Assembly (NCBI GenBank): GCA_026393755.1
Contig: JAPKZO010000028.1
Coordinates: forward strand, 360,448-424,447
DNA: 64,000 nt
From: Acidobacteriota bacterium
Lineage (GTDB): Bacteria; Acidobacteriota; Vicinamibacteria; Vicinamibacterales; JAKQTR01
Direction of reading: 5' to 3'
The position numbers were made by a program, and so were the translations under genes. Below the pieces are notes generated by a model. The model saw only the letters and a list, made by a program, of their open reading frames with translations, had not been told where the DNA came from and did no database searches. Shown one piece after another: positions 44,273 through 53,585 of the stretch (positions are counted from its first letter, which is position 1; each line of letters starts with the position of its first letter).

Positions 44273-45103
44273 CTACCGAGGCAAGCCCGGCGGCCGCCGG
44301 GCGGGCCGCCGCTCCCTGTCCTTACGGGGAAACACCGGCGGCAGCGGAGCCGACAGCAGCGCGACAATCGCGTCGGTGTGCCGCAGGGCCTCGAGATCGG
44401 CTTCTTTGGCGATCAGGTTCCGGGTCTCAGGATTCAGCGCCACCGCCCGTTCCAGATGTGGAATGGCGGCCTCGGCGTTGCCTCGAATTGCCAGCGCGAC
44501 GCCCAGCATGTACTCAGCCCGGTCGTTGGCCGGGTCCTGTGTCAGAGCTGACGTGAGCAGCGTCACGGCGCGTTCGATGTCGCCGGTGTTGATGGCGAGC
44601 GTCGCGGCGTACACGCGCTCCTCCGGCGTGCTGGGTGTGGCATCGGGCGGCGCGAGATGCCGCTGGCAGACGCGCAAATAGAGCTGAGCGCGTTCGAGGA
44701 GTTCCTTTTCCTCGGGGTACGTCACAATCACCGTCTTCAGCAGTTGTGCCGCATCGCGGTACCGTTTTGCCTGCAGCGCCTGCATGGCGCGCTCGTACGT
44801 GAGGACGGCCTCCGCGTAGGTGCTCCGCGCGGGCGGCTTGGGAGACGTGACCGCTTTGGCTGGCACGGCGTGCCTGTGCGCCGGCTTGGAGGCGACAGGC
44901 TTCTGTTTGTGCCGGGAGGAGTTGTGCACAGCCAGTCTGGTTGTCGGTTCTGCCCGGGCCTTGACGTGCGGGGCGGGCCTGGGCCTTGCGGTCGGCTTCT
45001 TCCTGGTGGTCTTCACCGCCGGTTTCGCTTCCTTGGCTGGTTTGGCCGCCGCCTTCTTTCTTGCCGTGGCGGGACGACCAGTGGTGCGCCGTAGCTTCGC
45101 CAT
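44273..45103 (-). CDS. TPR-repeat protein with Lys/Ala/Pro-rich N-terminus
   Basis: 276 residues from ATG at 45103 (MAKLRRTTGRPATARKKAAAK). The first 100 residues are very basic and of low complexity, resembling histone-like tails. Residues about 105-250 contain TPR-like helices (YAEAVLTYERAMQALQAKRYRDAAQLL, AEYMLGVALAIRGNAEAAIPHLERAVALNPE). No signal peptide is evident. The tail might bind nucleic acid or acidic polymers; the function is unknown. Confidence 0.75.
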   Translation of the reverse strand: MAKLRRTTGRPATARKKAAAKPAKEAKPAVKTTRKKPTARPRPAPHVKARAEPTTRLAVHNSSRHKQKPVASKPAHRHAVPAKAVTSPKPPARSTYAEAVLTYERAMQALQAKRYRDAAQLLKTVIVTYPEEKELLERAQLYLRVCQRHLAPPDATPSTPEERVYAATLAINTGDIERAVTLLTSALTQDPANDRAEYMLGVALAIRGNAEAAIPHLERAVALNPETRNLIAKEADLEALRHTDAIVALLSAPLPPVFPRKDRERRPARRPPGLPR

Positions 45104-45185
45104 GAGCCAGACTCCTGTAATGGACGAACCCGAACACGTCGACAAGTGGCGAGCGGCGCTACGTTAGCAAATGGGCGGGATCAGG

Positions 45186-46040
45186 TCAAGAATTCCTGAC
45201 GCGCTCGATGACGGCATAGGCATCGCGTGAGCGAAGACGGAATTCTGACGCGACCGCCGAAATGGCATCCCGTCGCCCTAATCCAGATTCTGTCAAAAGA
45301 CAGAACTTTGTGTAAACAGCGTCTTCATCTACATTTGCGGGATCGACGCCAACTTCGAGATCGGGTCGTCCAGCCATCACGATCGTGAATTCTCCACGCA
45401 ATTCTGTCAAACGACCCAATACTTCAGAAATAGGTCCTCTGACCAATTCCTCGTGGAGTTTTGTCAGCTCACGACCAACGGCTACGCGGCGGTCCCCAAC
45501 CACCCGCAACGCGTCGGTCAACGTGCTCACAATCCGATGGGGCGCCTCAAACAACACAATCGTGCGAGTCTCGGAGCGCAGCGCTTCCAGCCACGCTCCG
45601 CGTGCCCGCGCCCTGGCCGGCGGGAAACCCACGAAGACGAACGCATCGGTCGGCAAGCCTGACGACACGAGCGCTGCCAGCACGGCGCTCGGCCCGGGAA
45701 TCGCCTCCACGCGAATGCTGTTGGCCAGCACGGCCTGGACCAGGCGGAAGCCCGGATCTGAGACGGCTGGCGTCCCGGCATCCGACACCAGGGCGATCGA
45801 GTTGCCCTGCAGAAGCTTCTCGACCAACTCCCCGGTCTTGGCGTGCTCGTTGTGTTCGTGCAGACTCGTTGTGGGTGTCCGGATATCAAAGTGGTGCAGG
45901 AGTTTAGCGGTGTGCCGCGTGTCCTCGGCCGCGATCAGATCGCACTCGCGCAGGACGCGGAGCGCGCGCAGCGTGATGTCCTCGAGGTTGCCGATGGGCG
46001 TGGCGACCAGGTACAGGATTCCGACAGGTTGAGGAGCCAT
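45186..46040 (-). CDS. rsmI: 16S rRNA (cytidine-1402-2'-O)-methyltransferase RsmI
   Basis: 284 residues. GILYLVATPIGNLEDITLRALRVL, DLIAAEDTRHTAKLL, ALVSDAGTPAVSDPG and EAIPGPSAVLAALVSSGLPTDAFVFVGFPP are diagnostic of this tetrapyrrole-methylase-like family. The ATG at 46040 (MAPQPVGIL) is preferred over one 18 codons upstream. It is followed by the TPR gene. Confidence 0.95.
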   Translation of the reverse strand: MAPQPVGILYLVATPIGNLEDITLRALRVLRECDLIAAEDTRHTAKLLHHFDIRTPTTSLHEHNEHAKTGELVEKLLQGNSIALVSDAGTPAVSDPGFRLVQAVLANSIRVEAIPGPSAVLAALVSSGLPTDAFVFVGFPPARARARGAWLEALRSETRTIVLFEAPHRIVSTLTDALRVVGDRRVAVGRELTKLHEELVRGPISEVLGRLTELRGEFTIVMAGRPDLEVGVDPANVDEDAVYTKFCLLTESGLGRRDAISAVASEFRLRSRDAYAVIERVRNS

Positions 46041-46188
46041 AGGCGGCCTCAAGACAGTAATTGTCTCAAGCGCACAGATCGATGCGCTGAACAATTGCAG
46101 TTATTGTACCATTACAAACTCATTGGCTTTGCCGGCCCCGGGTGAAGCCGCGTCCTGATTTCCCGGTTTGTCGCCGGCGAGTGTGTTC

Positions 46189-47847
46189 ATGATTGCTTCG
46201 GAGCCACTGCACCATTTCGTTGACGACTACCTGTACAGCCTGCGCGAGCTGAATCCGACAGCGGCCACCTTCGACGGTGTCCACGAGTTCGACGACCTGC
46301 TGGACGACTTCAGCCGGACGGGCATCGATTCCCAGATTCAGACACTCGCGGGCTTCGCCCGGCGCCTGGCGTCGATCTCGAACGGCTCGTTGACGGCCAT
46401 CGAGCGGATCGAGCGCCCGATGGTGGCGGCGCACATCCAGGCAAAGCTGCACGATCTCGAACAGGTGCGAGGATGGGAGCAGAATCCCCAATTCTACGGC
46501 GAGGTGCTCGGCGCCAGCCTGGCCGGCCAGGCGCTGTTCGACTACGCCCCGGCCGAGGATCGCGCGCGCCGGGTGCTCTCGAAGCTGCGCCAGACGCCGA
46601 AGCTCATCCAGGCCGCCCGGGACAACATCAAGGAGCCGCCCGGGATCTTCGTCAAGAAGGGCCTCCAGACCCTGCGCGGCGCGCTGCGTTTCATCGATGT
46701 TGATCTCCCGAAGGCGTTCGTTGCGGTCGACGACCTTGGCCTGTTGAGCGATCTGGCCGACGCGCAGACGGAGGCGAGCGATGCGATCAAGGGTTACGTC
46801 GATTATCTCGAGAACGACCTTGGCCCGAAATCGCGCGCGTCGTTCCGCCTCGGCCCCGAGCGCCTGGCCAGGAAGCTCAAGCTCGAAGAAGGGATTGAGT
46901 TGCCGCTCGCGCGGTTGCTCGACATTGGCCTGAGAGAGCTGGGCATGGTCCAGGAGGAATTTCGGCGCGTGGCGTCGAAGATTGATCGCGGCGATCCTAT
47001 CGACACCTGGCGGCACGTCAAAGCCACGCGACTGGCGACCGACGGCATCGTGAACGCGGCGCAGCGCCAGGTGAGCGCACTCGCCACCTTCATCGAGCGG
47101 AAGGATCTGGTATCGCTGCCTCCCGGCGAACCGGTCACTGCAGCCCCGACGCCGGACTTCTTCCGGTGGACCGGGGCCAGCATGTGGACGCCAGGGCCGT
47201 TCGAGGCGCGTCCGACCCGTGCCTACTACTACCTGACAGAGGCGGATCCGGCCTGGTTGGACGGGCAGAAGGCGGAGCACTACCGGGATCTGAACCTCCC
47301 GACGTTGTGGTCCATTTCCATTCACGAGGTCTATCCCGGGCACTTCCTGCACTTCCAGCATCTGCGCCGCGTCGCGTCTCGCGCGCGGAAGTCGCTGTTG
47401 ATGGCGTCAAGCGGGATGGTGGAAGGCTGGGCCCACTACTGCGAACACATGATGATCGAGGCGGGGTTCGAGCGGCAGGACCCGGCGGTTCATCTGGGCC
47501 AGCTTGCCGAATCGCTCATCCGCATCGCACGCCTGATTGTGGCCATTCGCCTGCACGCCGAGGACATGTCGGTTGAGCAGGGCGTCCGGTTCTTCCGGGA
47601 TGAGGCGTTTATCGAAGAGAGCACGGCCCGGCGCGAAGCCGAACGAGGAACATTCGACCCGGGCTATGCCGTGTACACGCTTGGCAAGCTCATGCTGCTG
47701 AAGCTGCGCGAAGACTACAAGGCGCACGTGGGCGACGCGTTCACGCTGCGGTCGTTCCACGACACGCTGCTCGGCAACGGTGTCGCGACCATCCCCGTGC
47801 ACCGGCAACTGATGCTTGGAGAACATGCCGGCGCCGCCATCGAGTAA
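46189..47847 (+). CDS. DUF885 family zinc metallopeptidase-like protein
   Basis: 552 residues. HEVYPGH at about residues 379-385 is an expanded HExxH-type zinc motif. SSGMVEGWAHYCEHMMIEAGF supplies the likely Glu ligand, and the remainder is helical, as in DUF885 proteins. No signal peptide is obvious, so it is probably cytoplasmic. The ATG at 46189 is chosen; a TTG seven codons earlier is unlikely. The substrate is unknown, with carboxypeptidase activity reported for some relatives. Confidence 0.85.
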   Translation: MIASEPLHHFVDDYLYSLRELNPTAATFDGVHEFDDLLDDFSRTGIDSQIQTLAGFARRLASISNGSLTAIERIERPMVAAHIQAKLHDLEQVRGWEQNPQFYGEVLGASLAGQALFDYAPAEDRARRVLSKLRQTPKLIQAARDNIKEPPGIFVKKGLQTLRGALRFIDVDLPKAFVAVDDLGLLSDLADAQTEASDAIKGYVDYLENDLGPKSRASFRLGPERLARKLKLEEGIELPLARLLDIGLRELGMVQEEFRRVASKIDRGDPIDTWRHVKATRLATDGIVNAAQRQVSALATFIERKDLVSLPPGEPVTAAPTPDFFRWTGASMWTPGPFEARPTRAYYYLTEADPAWLDGQKAEHYRDLNLPTLWSISIHEVYPGHFLHFQHLRRVASRARKSLLMASSGMVEGWAHYCEHMMIEAGFERQDPAVHLGQLAESLIRIARLIVAIRLHAEDMSVEQGVRFFRDEAFIEESTARREAERGTFDPGYAVYTLGKLMLLKLREDYKAHVGDAFTLRSFHDTLLGNGVATIPVHRQLMLGEHAGAAIE

Positions 47848-47862
47848 ACTGTTGCTAGCACC

Positions 47863-48333
47863 ATGCCACTATACGAGTACGAATGCGACGCCTGCGGCCA
47901 TCGGTTCGAAGTAATCCAGAAATTTTCAGATGCCCCGATCGGGCAATGCCCGTTATGCGCCGAACCCGTTCATAAACTGCTGTCGGCGCCGGCAATCCAG
48001 TTCAAGGGCACAGGCTGGTACGTCACCGATTACGCCAGCAAGAGAAACACCGAAGCGGCCGCCGACAGGAAGTCCGCGGCGTCAGCCGCGTCTTCGTCCG
48101 GCCAGTCGGGCAGCAGCAGCACGCCGTCGGCGGCTGGCGATTCCGGCGAGAGCAAGTCCTCGACGGAGAGCAGCAAACCCGCCTCGGATACCGTCAAGTC
48201 CTCGTCGGACAGCAGTCACTCCACGTCGGACAGCAGTCACTCCACGCCGGATCGCGGAAGCTCCTCGTCGGAGGGCAGCAAGACCTCGTCGACTAATGAT
48301 TCGAGCGGGTCAAGGTCCGACACGAACACTTAG
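47863..48333 (+). CDS. FmdB-type zinc ribbon protein with Ser-rich repeat tail
   Basis: 156 residues. The first 60 are a FmdB regulatory domain: MPLYEYECDACGHRFEVIQ with CxxC, CPLCAEPVHKL with a second CxxC, then FKGTGWYVTDYA. The last 95 residues are almost entirely Ser/Thr/Asp/Lys with internal repeats (SDSSHSTSDSSHST, a 21-base DNA repeat). Its 3' end overlaps galU by 4 bases. The function of FmdB proteins is poorly defined. Confidence 0.88.
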   Translation: MPLYEYECDACGHRFEVIQKFSDAPIGQCPLCAEPVHKLLSAPAIQFKGTGWYVTDYASKRNTEAAADRKSAASAASSSGQSGSSSTPSAAGDSGESKSSTESSKPASDTVKSSSDSSHSTSDSSHSTPDRGSSSSEGSKTSSTNDSSGSRSDTNT

Positions 48334-49196
48334 AACTTGATTGAGCGCAGGTACTCGGCGAAGGGTTCCGCAAGGCCTTCGCGCCGGAGCGCAAAGTACA
48401 CGACCGCCTTGAGGTAACCAAGCTTGTTGCCGGTGTCGTGGCGGACGCCTTTGATCTCGTACGCATAGATCGGGCGCTTCTTCAGGAGCCGGCGCAGGCC
48501 GTTGGTGAGTTGAATTTCGCCCGATGAATCCGCGGCGGTCGCTTCGAGTTCTTCGAAAATGTCGGGCGTGAGGATGTAGCGGCCGATGATGGCCAGGTCC
48601 GACGGCGCATCGGCGCGGGCCGGCTTTTCTACCAGGTCGCGCACCCGATAGATTCCGTCAGACTCGCTCTCGATGTCGACGATGCCGTACGAGGAGACGC
48701 GATCCCAGCCGACGCGCTCGACGGCGAGCACCGGGCCTTGGACTTTGTCGAACACGTCCACCATCTGCTTGAGGCCCGCCGGATCGGCGTCGATTACGTC
48801 GTCGGCCAGCACGACCGCGAACGGCTCTGGGCCCACGAGATCTCGGGCAACCAGCACGGCATGGCCGAGGCCGAGCGGCTCCCCCTGTCGGACATAGGCG
48901 ACATGGATGAGGTTTGAGATCTCGCGGATTTCGGCGAGCAGATCGGTCTTGTGGCGGGCTTCCAGATAGGACTCGAGCTCGACGGCGACATCGAAATGAT
49001 CCTCGATCGCGTTCTTGCCTCGGCCCGTGACGATGATGAGGTTGTCGATACCGGCCGCCACGGCTTCCTCGGCGCCGTACTGGATGATGGGCTTGTCGAC
49101 CAGCGGCAGCATCTCTTTGGGCTGGGCCTTGGTCACGGGCAGGAACCGCGTGCCGAGGCCCGCCGCCGGGAAGACCGCTTTCCGTACTCTCGCCAT
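48330..49196 (-). CDS. galU: UTP--glucose-1-phosphate uridylyltransferase
   Basis: 288 residues. VRKAVFPAAGLGTRFLPVTKAQPKEMLPLVDKPIIQY is the nucleotidyltransferase signature. EPLGLGHAVLVARDLVGPEPFAVVLADDVIDA and VEKPARADAPSDLAIIGRYILTPDIFEEL are GalU-specific. It makes UDP-glucose for envelope glycans. A two-hairpin repeat begins 11 bases upstream of its start, in its leader. Confidence 0.95.
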   Translation of the reverse strand: MARVRKAVFPAAGLGTRFLPVTKAQPKEMLPLVDKPIIQYGAEEAVAAGIDNLIIVTGRGKNAIEDHFDVAVELESYLEARHKTDLLAEIREISNLIHVAYVRQGEPLGLGHAVLVARDLVGPEPFAVVLADDVIDADPAGLKQMVDVFDKVQGPVLAVERVGWDRVSSYGIVDIESESDGIYRVRDLVEKPARADAPSDLAIIGRYILTPDIFEELEATAADSSGEIQLTNGLRRLLKKRPIYAYEIKGVRHDTGNKLGYLKAVVYFALRREGLAEPFAEYLRSIKF

Positions 49197-49206
49197 GCGC
49201 CTGCTC

Positions 49207-49330
49207 CTTGGTGCTTCGACTCGCAGTTACAGTTGCGTATCCACGCGAGACGATCTGGTCAAAATCCTCGCTCAGCACCAAGTCCTGAGGGAATTAGTCC
49301 CTTGCGGAACTTATGAATCGAAGGACTTGG
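49207..49330 (+). repeat. two-hairpin dispersed element, copy 2
   Basis: Starts CTTGGTGCTTCGACTCGC and ends AATCGAAGGACTTGG, 124 bases. Stem 1 is CTTGGTGC/GCACCAAG and stem 2 is AAGTCCT/AGGACTT. It fills most of the gap between divergent galU and serS. Confidence 0.85.
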
Positions 49331-49380
49331 ACAGGTGATCGTATCGCAGCCAAACGTGCTTTGGATATACCATCTTGACC

Positions 49381-50673
49381 ATGCTCGATGCCGCATTCGT
49401 TCGTGATCATCCTGACGTCGTCCGCGAGGCACTCACCCGGCGCGGGATGCGCATGGATGTTGAGCTTGACGCGCTGGCGCTGCTTGACGCCGAACGGCGC
49501 GTGAAGATCCCGGAAGTTGAAGAACTGAAGCGCCAGCAGAATGCCTCGTCCGGCGAGATCGCGCGGGCGAAGAAGGCCGGGCAGGACGTCGCCCACGTGT
49601 TTGCCGCCAACAAGGCCCGCGGCCAGCAGATCAAGGAACTCGAAACCCAACTCGACAACCTGGAGGAGCGCCGCCGGGCCATTCTCCTGACCATTCCCAA
49701 CCTGCCCCACGAATCGGTGCCGATTGGCGCGAGCGCCGCCGACAACAGGGAAGTGCGGCGGTGGGGCGAGCCGCCGCGGTTCGACTTTGCGCCGAAGGCG
49801 CACTGGGATCTTGGTGCGCTCCTGGGGATTCTTGATTTCGAGCGGGCGGCGCGCATGTCGGGCGCGCGGTTTGCCGTGCTGATGGGCGCGGGCGCGCGGC
49901 TGAGCCGGGCGCTGGTCGACTTCATGCTCGACCTGCACACGCGCGAGCACGGCTTCACGGAAATCGATCCACCGTTTCTCGTCAACGCGGCCGCGCTGGT
50001 CGGCACAGGCAACTTGCCGAAGTTCGAGGCGGACCTGTTCAAGATCGCGGGCGACTGGGACCTTTACCTGGTGCCCACCGCCGAGGTGCCGCTGACCAAC
50101 CTGCATCGCGGAGAGATTCTTGACGGCCGAAAGCTGCCGATCCGCTACGCCGCCTACACGCCGTGCTTCCGCAGCGAAGCCGGGTCGCACGGGCAGGACG
50201 TGCGCGGCCTCATCCGGCAGCATCAGTTCCACAAGGTCGAGATGGTCAAGTTTGCGACGCCCGATCAGTCGTTCGACGAACTCGAGAGCATGGTGGCGAG
50301 CGGAGAGGAAGTGCTGAAGCGGCTTGGGCTGCCGTATCGCACCATGCTGTTGTGCACGGGCGACATGGGGTTCGCCTCCGCCAAGACCTACGACATCGAG
50401 GTGTGGCTGCCGAGCCAGGAGACATACCGCGAGATTTCGTCGTGCAGCAACACAATGGCGTTTCAGGCGCGCCGCGCGGGCATCAAGTACCGGCCGGACG
50501 GCACGGGCAAGGTCGAATTCGTTCACACGCTCAACGGGTCGGGGCTTGCCGTCGGCCGCACACTTATCGCGATTCTCGAGAACTACCAGCAGCGCGATGG
50601 CTCTGTCGTGATTCCAGAGGCGCTGCGGTCCTACATGCGAGGGATGGAGATCATCGAGCCGGCGCGTCCGTAG
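49381..50673 (+). CDS. serS: seryl-tRNA synthetase
   Basis: 430 residues. The N-terminal coiled-coil arm (about 30-105) is followed by the class II core: motif 2 [29 protein letters not shown] and motif 3 [21 protein letters not shown]. The ATG at 49381 ([14 protein letters not shown]) is chosen over a TTG six bases upstream. The tRNA-Ser(UGA) gene lies 140 bases downstream. The stop TAG is followed by GGGGC, the sequence found at REP edges. Confidence 0.96.
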   Translation: MLDAAFVRDHPDVVREALTRRGMRMDVELDALALLDAERRVKIPEVEELKRQQNASSGEIARAKKAGQDVAHVFAANKARGQQIKELETQLDNLEERRRAILLTIPNLPHESVPIGASAADNREVRRWGEPPRFDFAPKAHWDLGALLGILDFERAARMSGARFAVLMGAGARLSRALVDFMLDLHTREHGFTEIDPPFLVNAAALVGTGNLPKFEADLFKIAGDWDLYLVPTAEVPLTNLHRGEILDGRKLPIRYAAYTPCFRSEAGSHGQDVRGLIRQHQFHKVEMVKFATPDQSFDELESMVASGEEVLKRLGLPYRTMLLCTGDMGFASAKTYDIEVWLPSQETYREISSCSNTMAFQARRAGIKYRPDGTGKVEFVHTLNGSGLAVGRTLIAILENYQQRDGSVVIPEALRSYMRGMEIIEPARP

Positions 50674-50699
50674 GGGCGGGTGCGCGGAGGCACGGTGCC

Positions 50700-50728
50700 G
50701 CGGCCCCTCTGATTCCGAGTGGGGCCGC
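50700..50728 (+). terminator. hairpin after serS, possible terminator
   Basis: GCGGCCCC and GGGGCCGC form a perfect 8-bp stem with a 13-base loop, 27 bases after the serS stop. No T-run follows, so it may be a pausing or stabilising hairpin instead. Confidence 0.4.
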
Positions 50729-50813
50729 TACGGCGAACCGCGGCGTCACCTCCGACTCCACGCGTGCGGGCCGACGTGCCCGTCCCCGTGTTCGCCGTAT
50801 AATCCAGATCACC

Positions 50814-50903
50814 GGAGGGATGGCCGAGCGGTTGAAGGCGACGGTCTTGAAAATCGTTGTACGGGAAACCGTACCGGGGGTTCGAATCCCTCTCCCTCCG
50901 CCA
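50814..50903 (+). tRNA. tRNA-Ser (anticodon UGA)
   Basis: Acceptor GGAGGGA pairs with TCCCTCC at 50893-50899. TGGCCGAGCGGTTGAAGGC is the Ser-type D arm, the anticodon loop CTTGAAA contains TGA, and a long variable arm follows. GGGGTTCGAATCCCTC is the T arm. CCA is encoded at 50901-50903. Confidence 0.97.
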
Positions 50904-50998
50904 TCCGCCTACGCTCGCCTTCGGCATGATCGACACCTCGGGCGAGCTACGGCGGGATGCCGCGCCGAAGCCGCTTCGCGGCGAAGGCGGGCAGCGTG
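50901..50998 (+). repeat. tRNA-Ser-attached repeat, copy 1
   Basis: CCATCCGCCTACGCTCGCCT, then tcggcatgatcg and ggcgagctacggcg, follows the tRNA directly. The same sequence follows the other tRNA-Ser at 61962. No gene is seen in 50904-51121. An antisense frame here gives the spurious peptide MPKASVGGWRRERDSNPR. Confidence 0.85.
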
Positions 50999-51121
50999 CC
51001 CAACCCTCGGGTGAGCTTCGGCTGGGCAAGCCCAGGACAGGCCATGGCTGTCCCGCCGTGGACCGCCTGCCGCGCGGCCACTCTCGCCCATCGCCCATAC
51101 ACGCGGGCGTGTCTCATGCGC

Positions 51122-51150
51122 TTGACATGACCACTTCAAATGACTATGTT
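51122..51150 (+). promoter_or_regulatory. promoter of the phd/vapC pair
   Basis: A perfect TTGACA (51122-51127), 17 bases, then TATGTT (51145-51150). AGGAGG follows 10 bases later, ahead of the antitoxin ATG at 51173. Confidence 0.7.
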
Positions 51151-51172
51151 GAAAGTTGTCAGGAGGCTGGCC

Positions 51173-51406
51173 ATGCGAAGTCTGGCAATCAGTGCGTTCA
51201 AGGCCCATGCGCTCGAGTTGGTAGGGAAGGTGGCGAGCACGCGGGAGGGGATCGTCGTGACGAAGCGGGGCAAGCCGTTGGCCCAGGTACTGCCGTATCA
51301 ACCATCAGGGGACGCGCCCGTCGCCGGGAGGCTTGCTGAGGCTCTGGTGTTCGAAAGGGATATCGTCTCGCCGTTGAGAGCGGAGTCCTGGGAAGCCGCT
51401 CGATGA
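51173..51406 (+). CDS. Phd/YefM-type antitoxin
   Basis: 77 residues: MRSLAISAFKAHALELVGKV, then EGIVVTKRGKPLAQVLP, the Phd/YefM DNA-binding pattern. It has AGGAGG seven bases before the ATG. It overlaps the PIN toxin gene by 4 bases (ATGA). The acidic C-terminus (ERDIVSPLRAESWE) is the expected toxin-neutralising part. Autorepression is likely by family. Confidence 0.88.
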   Translation: MRSLAISAFKAHALELVGKVASTREGIVVTKRGKPLAQVLPYQPSGDAPVAGRLAEALVFERDIVSPLRAESWEAAR

Positions 51407-51801
51407 AGGCCCTGCTGGATACGCACGTCTGGATCTGGTGGAACATGCATCCCCAGAAGCTGACGCGGCGTGTCCGGTCGTTCATCTCCACTCCATCGCG
51501 GTATGACGAACTGCTGTTGTCGGCGATTTCGGTGTGGGAATTCGCGAAGTTGATCGAGAAGAAGCGGTTGGCCATTTCCTGCGATCCAGAAGAGTGGATT
51601 CGCGTGGCGCTGGAGATGCCCAAGCTCAGGCTTGTGCCATTGTCCCCGACCATAAGTTGTCGTGCAACCCTACTCCCCGGGCCGTTCCATGACGATCCAG
51701 CGGATCAAATCATTGTGGCGACGGCCCGGGAGGAGAATGCCACAATTCTGACCGCAGACGAGCGGATCCGCGCCTATCCTCATTGTCGCAGCCTGTGGTG
51801 A
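51403..51801 (+). CDS. vapC: PIN-domain toxin (VapC-like)
   Basis: 132 residues. The acidic PIN residues are Asp6 (MKALLDTHVWIWW), Glu46 (SAISVWEFAKL), Asp98/Asp101 (HDDPADQIIVATA) and Asp120 (LTADERI). The family cleaves RNA, often tRNA or rRNA. The HDDPADQ form is usual for the Phd/YefM-associated PIN subgroup. Confidence 0.9.
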   Translation: MKALLDTHVWIWWNMHPQKLTRRVRSFISTPSRYDELLLSAISVWEFAKLIEKKRLAISCDPEEWIRVALEMPKLRLVPLSPTISCRATLLPGPFHDDPADQIIVATAREENATILTADERIRAYPHCRSLW

Positions 51802-51971
51802 TGCCGACCCCGTTCTCAGGCGAGTCGGACAATGTCCAAGCCCCGGAGAACCTCGACCAGGCACGAGACGATGACGGTAGGGCAGATAGTAATTCTCGGG
51901 AAGGGGCTGTTAGTGCGTGGCGCGACGGAACGGTCGAGAGAAGGGGTAATATCCGATAGTAGGAGGGACCC

Positions 51972-52673
51972 ATGCACCGTCGCGATTTCCTCGTCGCCTC
52001 CGCCGCCGCTGGTCTGGCGTTCCCATTCTCGTTTGCTGCCCAGCCCGAGGACGCTCCCGCGATCTCGCAACTCAAGGAGAATCCCATGCCGTTCACGCTG
52101 CCGCTGTTGCCCTTCGACGTCGCTGCGCTCGAACCGTTCCTCACCAAGGAGAACCTCGAACTTCACTACAGCAAGCACCACAACGCGTATGTCGTGAACC
52201 TCAACAAGTTCGTTGAGGACGGGAAGGTGGATGGCAAGAAGTCGCTGGAGGAGATCATTCTCTCCAGCGAGGGCCCGGTCTTCAATAACGCGGCCCAGAT
52301 CTGGAACCACACCTTCTACTGGAACAGCATGAAGCCCAAAGGCGGCGGCGAACCCACCGGCAAGCTGGCCGACGCCATCGTTCGCGACTTTGGTTCCTTC
52401 GCCAGGTTTAAAGAAGAATTCGCTGCTGCGTGCGTCAGTCAGTTCGGATCGGGCTGGGGCTGGCTGGTGCTGGATGGCGGCAAGCTCAAGGTCACCAAGA
52501 CCGGCAACGCCGATCTGCCGCTCAAGTACAAGCAGACCGCGCTCATCACCTGCGACGTCTGGGAGCACGCGTATTACCCGACATACAAGAACCTCCGGCC
52601 CAAGTACGTCGAGGTGTTTCTTGCGAGCCTGGCGAACTGGGAATTCGCCGCGGCGAACTTCGCGCGCGGGTAA
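51972..52673 (+). CDS. sodB: exported Fe-type superoxide dismutase
   Basis: 233 residues. The N-terminus MHRRDFLVASAAAGLAFPF has twin Arg and a hydrophobic stretch, a Tat-type signal. The metal ligands are in LHYSKHHNAYV, AAQIWNHTFYW and DVWEHAYY. Gln in AAQIWNH is typical of iron enzymes. GTAGGAGGG precedes the ATG. It protects against periplasmic superoxide. The folded, metal-loaded enzyme fits Tat export. Confidence 0.92.
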   Translation: MHRRDFLVASAAAGLAFPFSFAAQPEDAPAISQLKENPMPFTLPLLPFDVAALEPFLTKENLELHYSKHHNAYVVNLNKFVEDGKVDGKKSLEEIILSSEGPVFNNAAQIWNHTFYWNSMKPKGGGEPTGKLADAIVRDFGSFARFKEEFAAACVSQFGSGWGWLVLDGGKLKVTKTGNADLPLKYKQTALITCDVWEHAYYPTYKNLRPKYVEVFLASLANWEFAAANFARG

Positions 52674-52737
52674 CCGACAGGCACTGAGCGTCGCTCACTG
52701 ATACCACCAACCCGGTTCGGGCGAGCCGCGATCACTG

Positions 52738-53562
52738 ATGCACCGGGCAATCCTCGCACTCGTCGGCCTGGCCACCGCCGTGATTCTCATTGCGGTGGCC
52801 GGGGCTCGCCTCGTCGCGCCCGGGCCGCCGGCGTTCTATGTCGAACCGGACACGCGAATGGTGCTGGTCGCGATCGAACCCGGATCGTTCGTCATGGGCA
52901 GTCCGGCATCCGAGGCCGGCCGCAACGACGATGAACAGCCGCATCGCATCACGCTGTCACGCCGCATCTACATGGGCCGCTACGAGGTCACGCAGACGGA
53001 ATGGCAGATGGTGATGGGCGCCAACCCGAGTCGCTTCTCGGACTGCGCGCGCTGTCCGGTTGAACAAGTCAACTTCTACGACGTCGATGATTTTCTGACG
53101 CGATTGACAGCGCGATCGTCTGCCATGCGCTACAGGCTTCCAACCGAGGCGGAATGGGAGTACGCATGCCGGGCGGGAACGAGCACGGCGTATGGGCTCG
53201 GGGATCAACTGGAAGCCCGCGACGCCAACTTCAACGCGTCGCCCGGGGAACAGGTGACGCCGGGTAGTGGGGCATATCGCACGCGGCCAGTTGGCAGCTT
53301 CGCGCCAAACGCCTGGGGCTTGCACGATATGCACGGGAACGTCTGGGAATGGACCAACGATTTCTACGGGCCGTATGACGCGCAAGCTGATGTGGATCCC
53401 CGCGGACCCCAGGCCGGCACGACGCGGGTGATCCGCGGCGGGAGCTGGTACTTTGACGCAGCCAGCGCGCGATGCGCGCAACGATATACACACGCCCCAC
53501 AGGACCGTGGCTTCAGTCTCGGCTTTCGCGTCGTCGGTGAGCCAGTCGAGCGCGCGCGTTGA
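52738..53562 (+). CDS. SUMF1/FGE-like domain protein, membrane anchored
   Basis: 274 residues. The N-terminal hydrophobic segment (residues 4-27) is a signal anchor. The FGE-sulfatase fold has MVLVAIEPGSFVMGS, RYEVTQTEWQMVMGANPS, YRLPTEAEWEYACRAGT, HGNVWEWTNDFYG and RVIRGGSW. One Cys is kept (SARCAQR), but the family GFRCA end reads GFRVV, so the catalytic Cys pair of formylglycine-generating enzymes is incomplete. A structural or different catalytic role is likely. Confidence 0.85.
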   Translation: MHRAILALVGLATAVILIAVAGARLVAPGPPAFYVEPDTRMVLVAIEPGSFVMGSPASEAGRNDDEQPHRITLSRRIYMGRYEVTQTEWQMVMGANPSRFSDCARCPVEQVNFYDVDDFLTRLTARSSAMRYRLPTEAEWEYACRAGTSTAYGLGDQLEARDANFNASPGEQVTPGSGAYRTRPVGSFAPNAWGLHDMHGNVWEWTNDFYGPYDAQADVDPRGPQAGTTRVIRGGSWYFDAASARCAQRYTHAPQDRGFSLGFRVVGEPVERAR

Positions 53563-53585
53563 CGCGTGGCAGACGGTAGGAGGCC

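Noticed and set aside
50631..51098. Antisense frame containing WRRERDSNPRYGF
   Set aside because: This peptide is the reverse strand of the tRNA-Ser gene and its attached repeat, a well-known type of spurious prediction.
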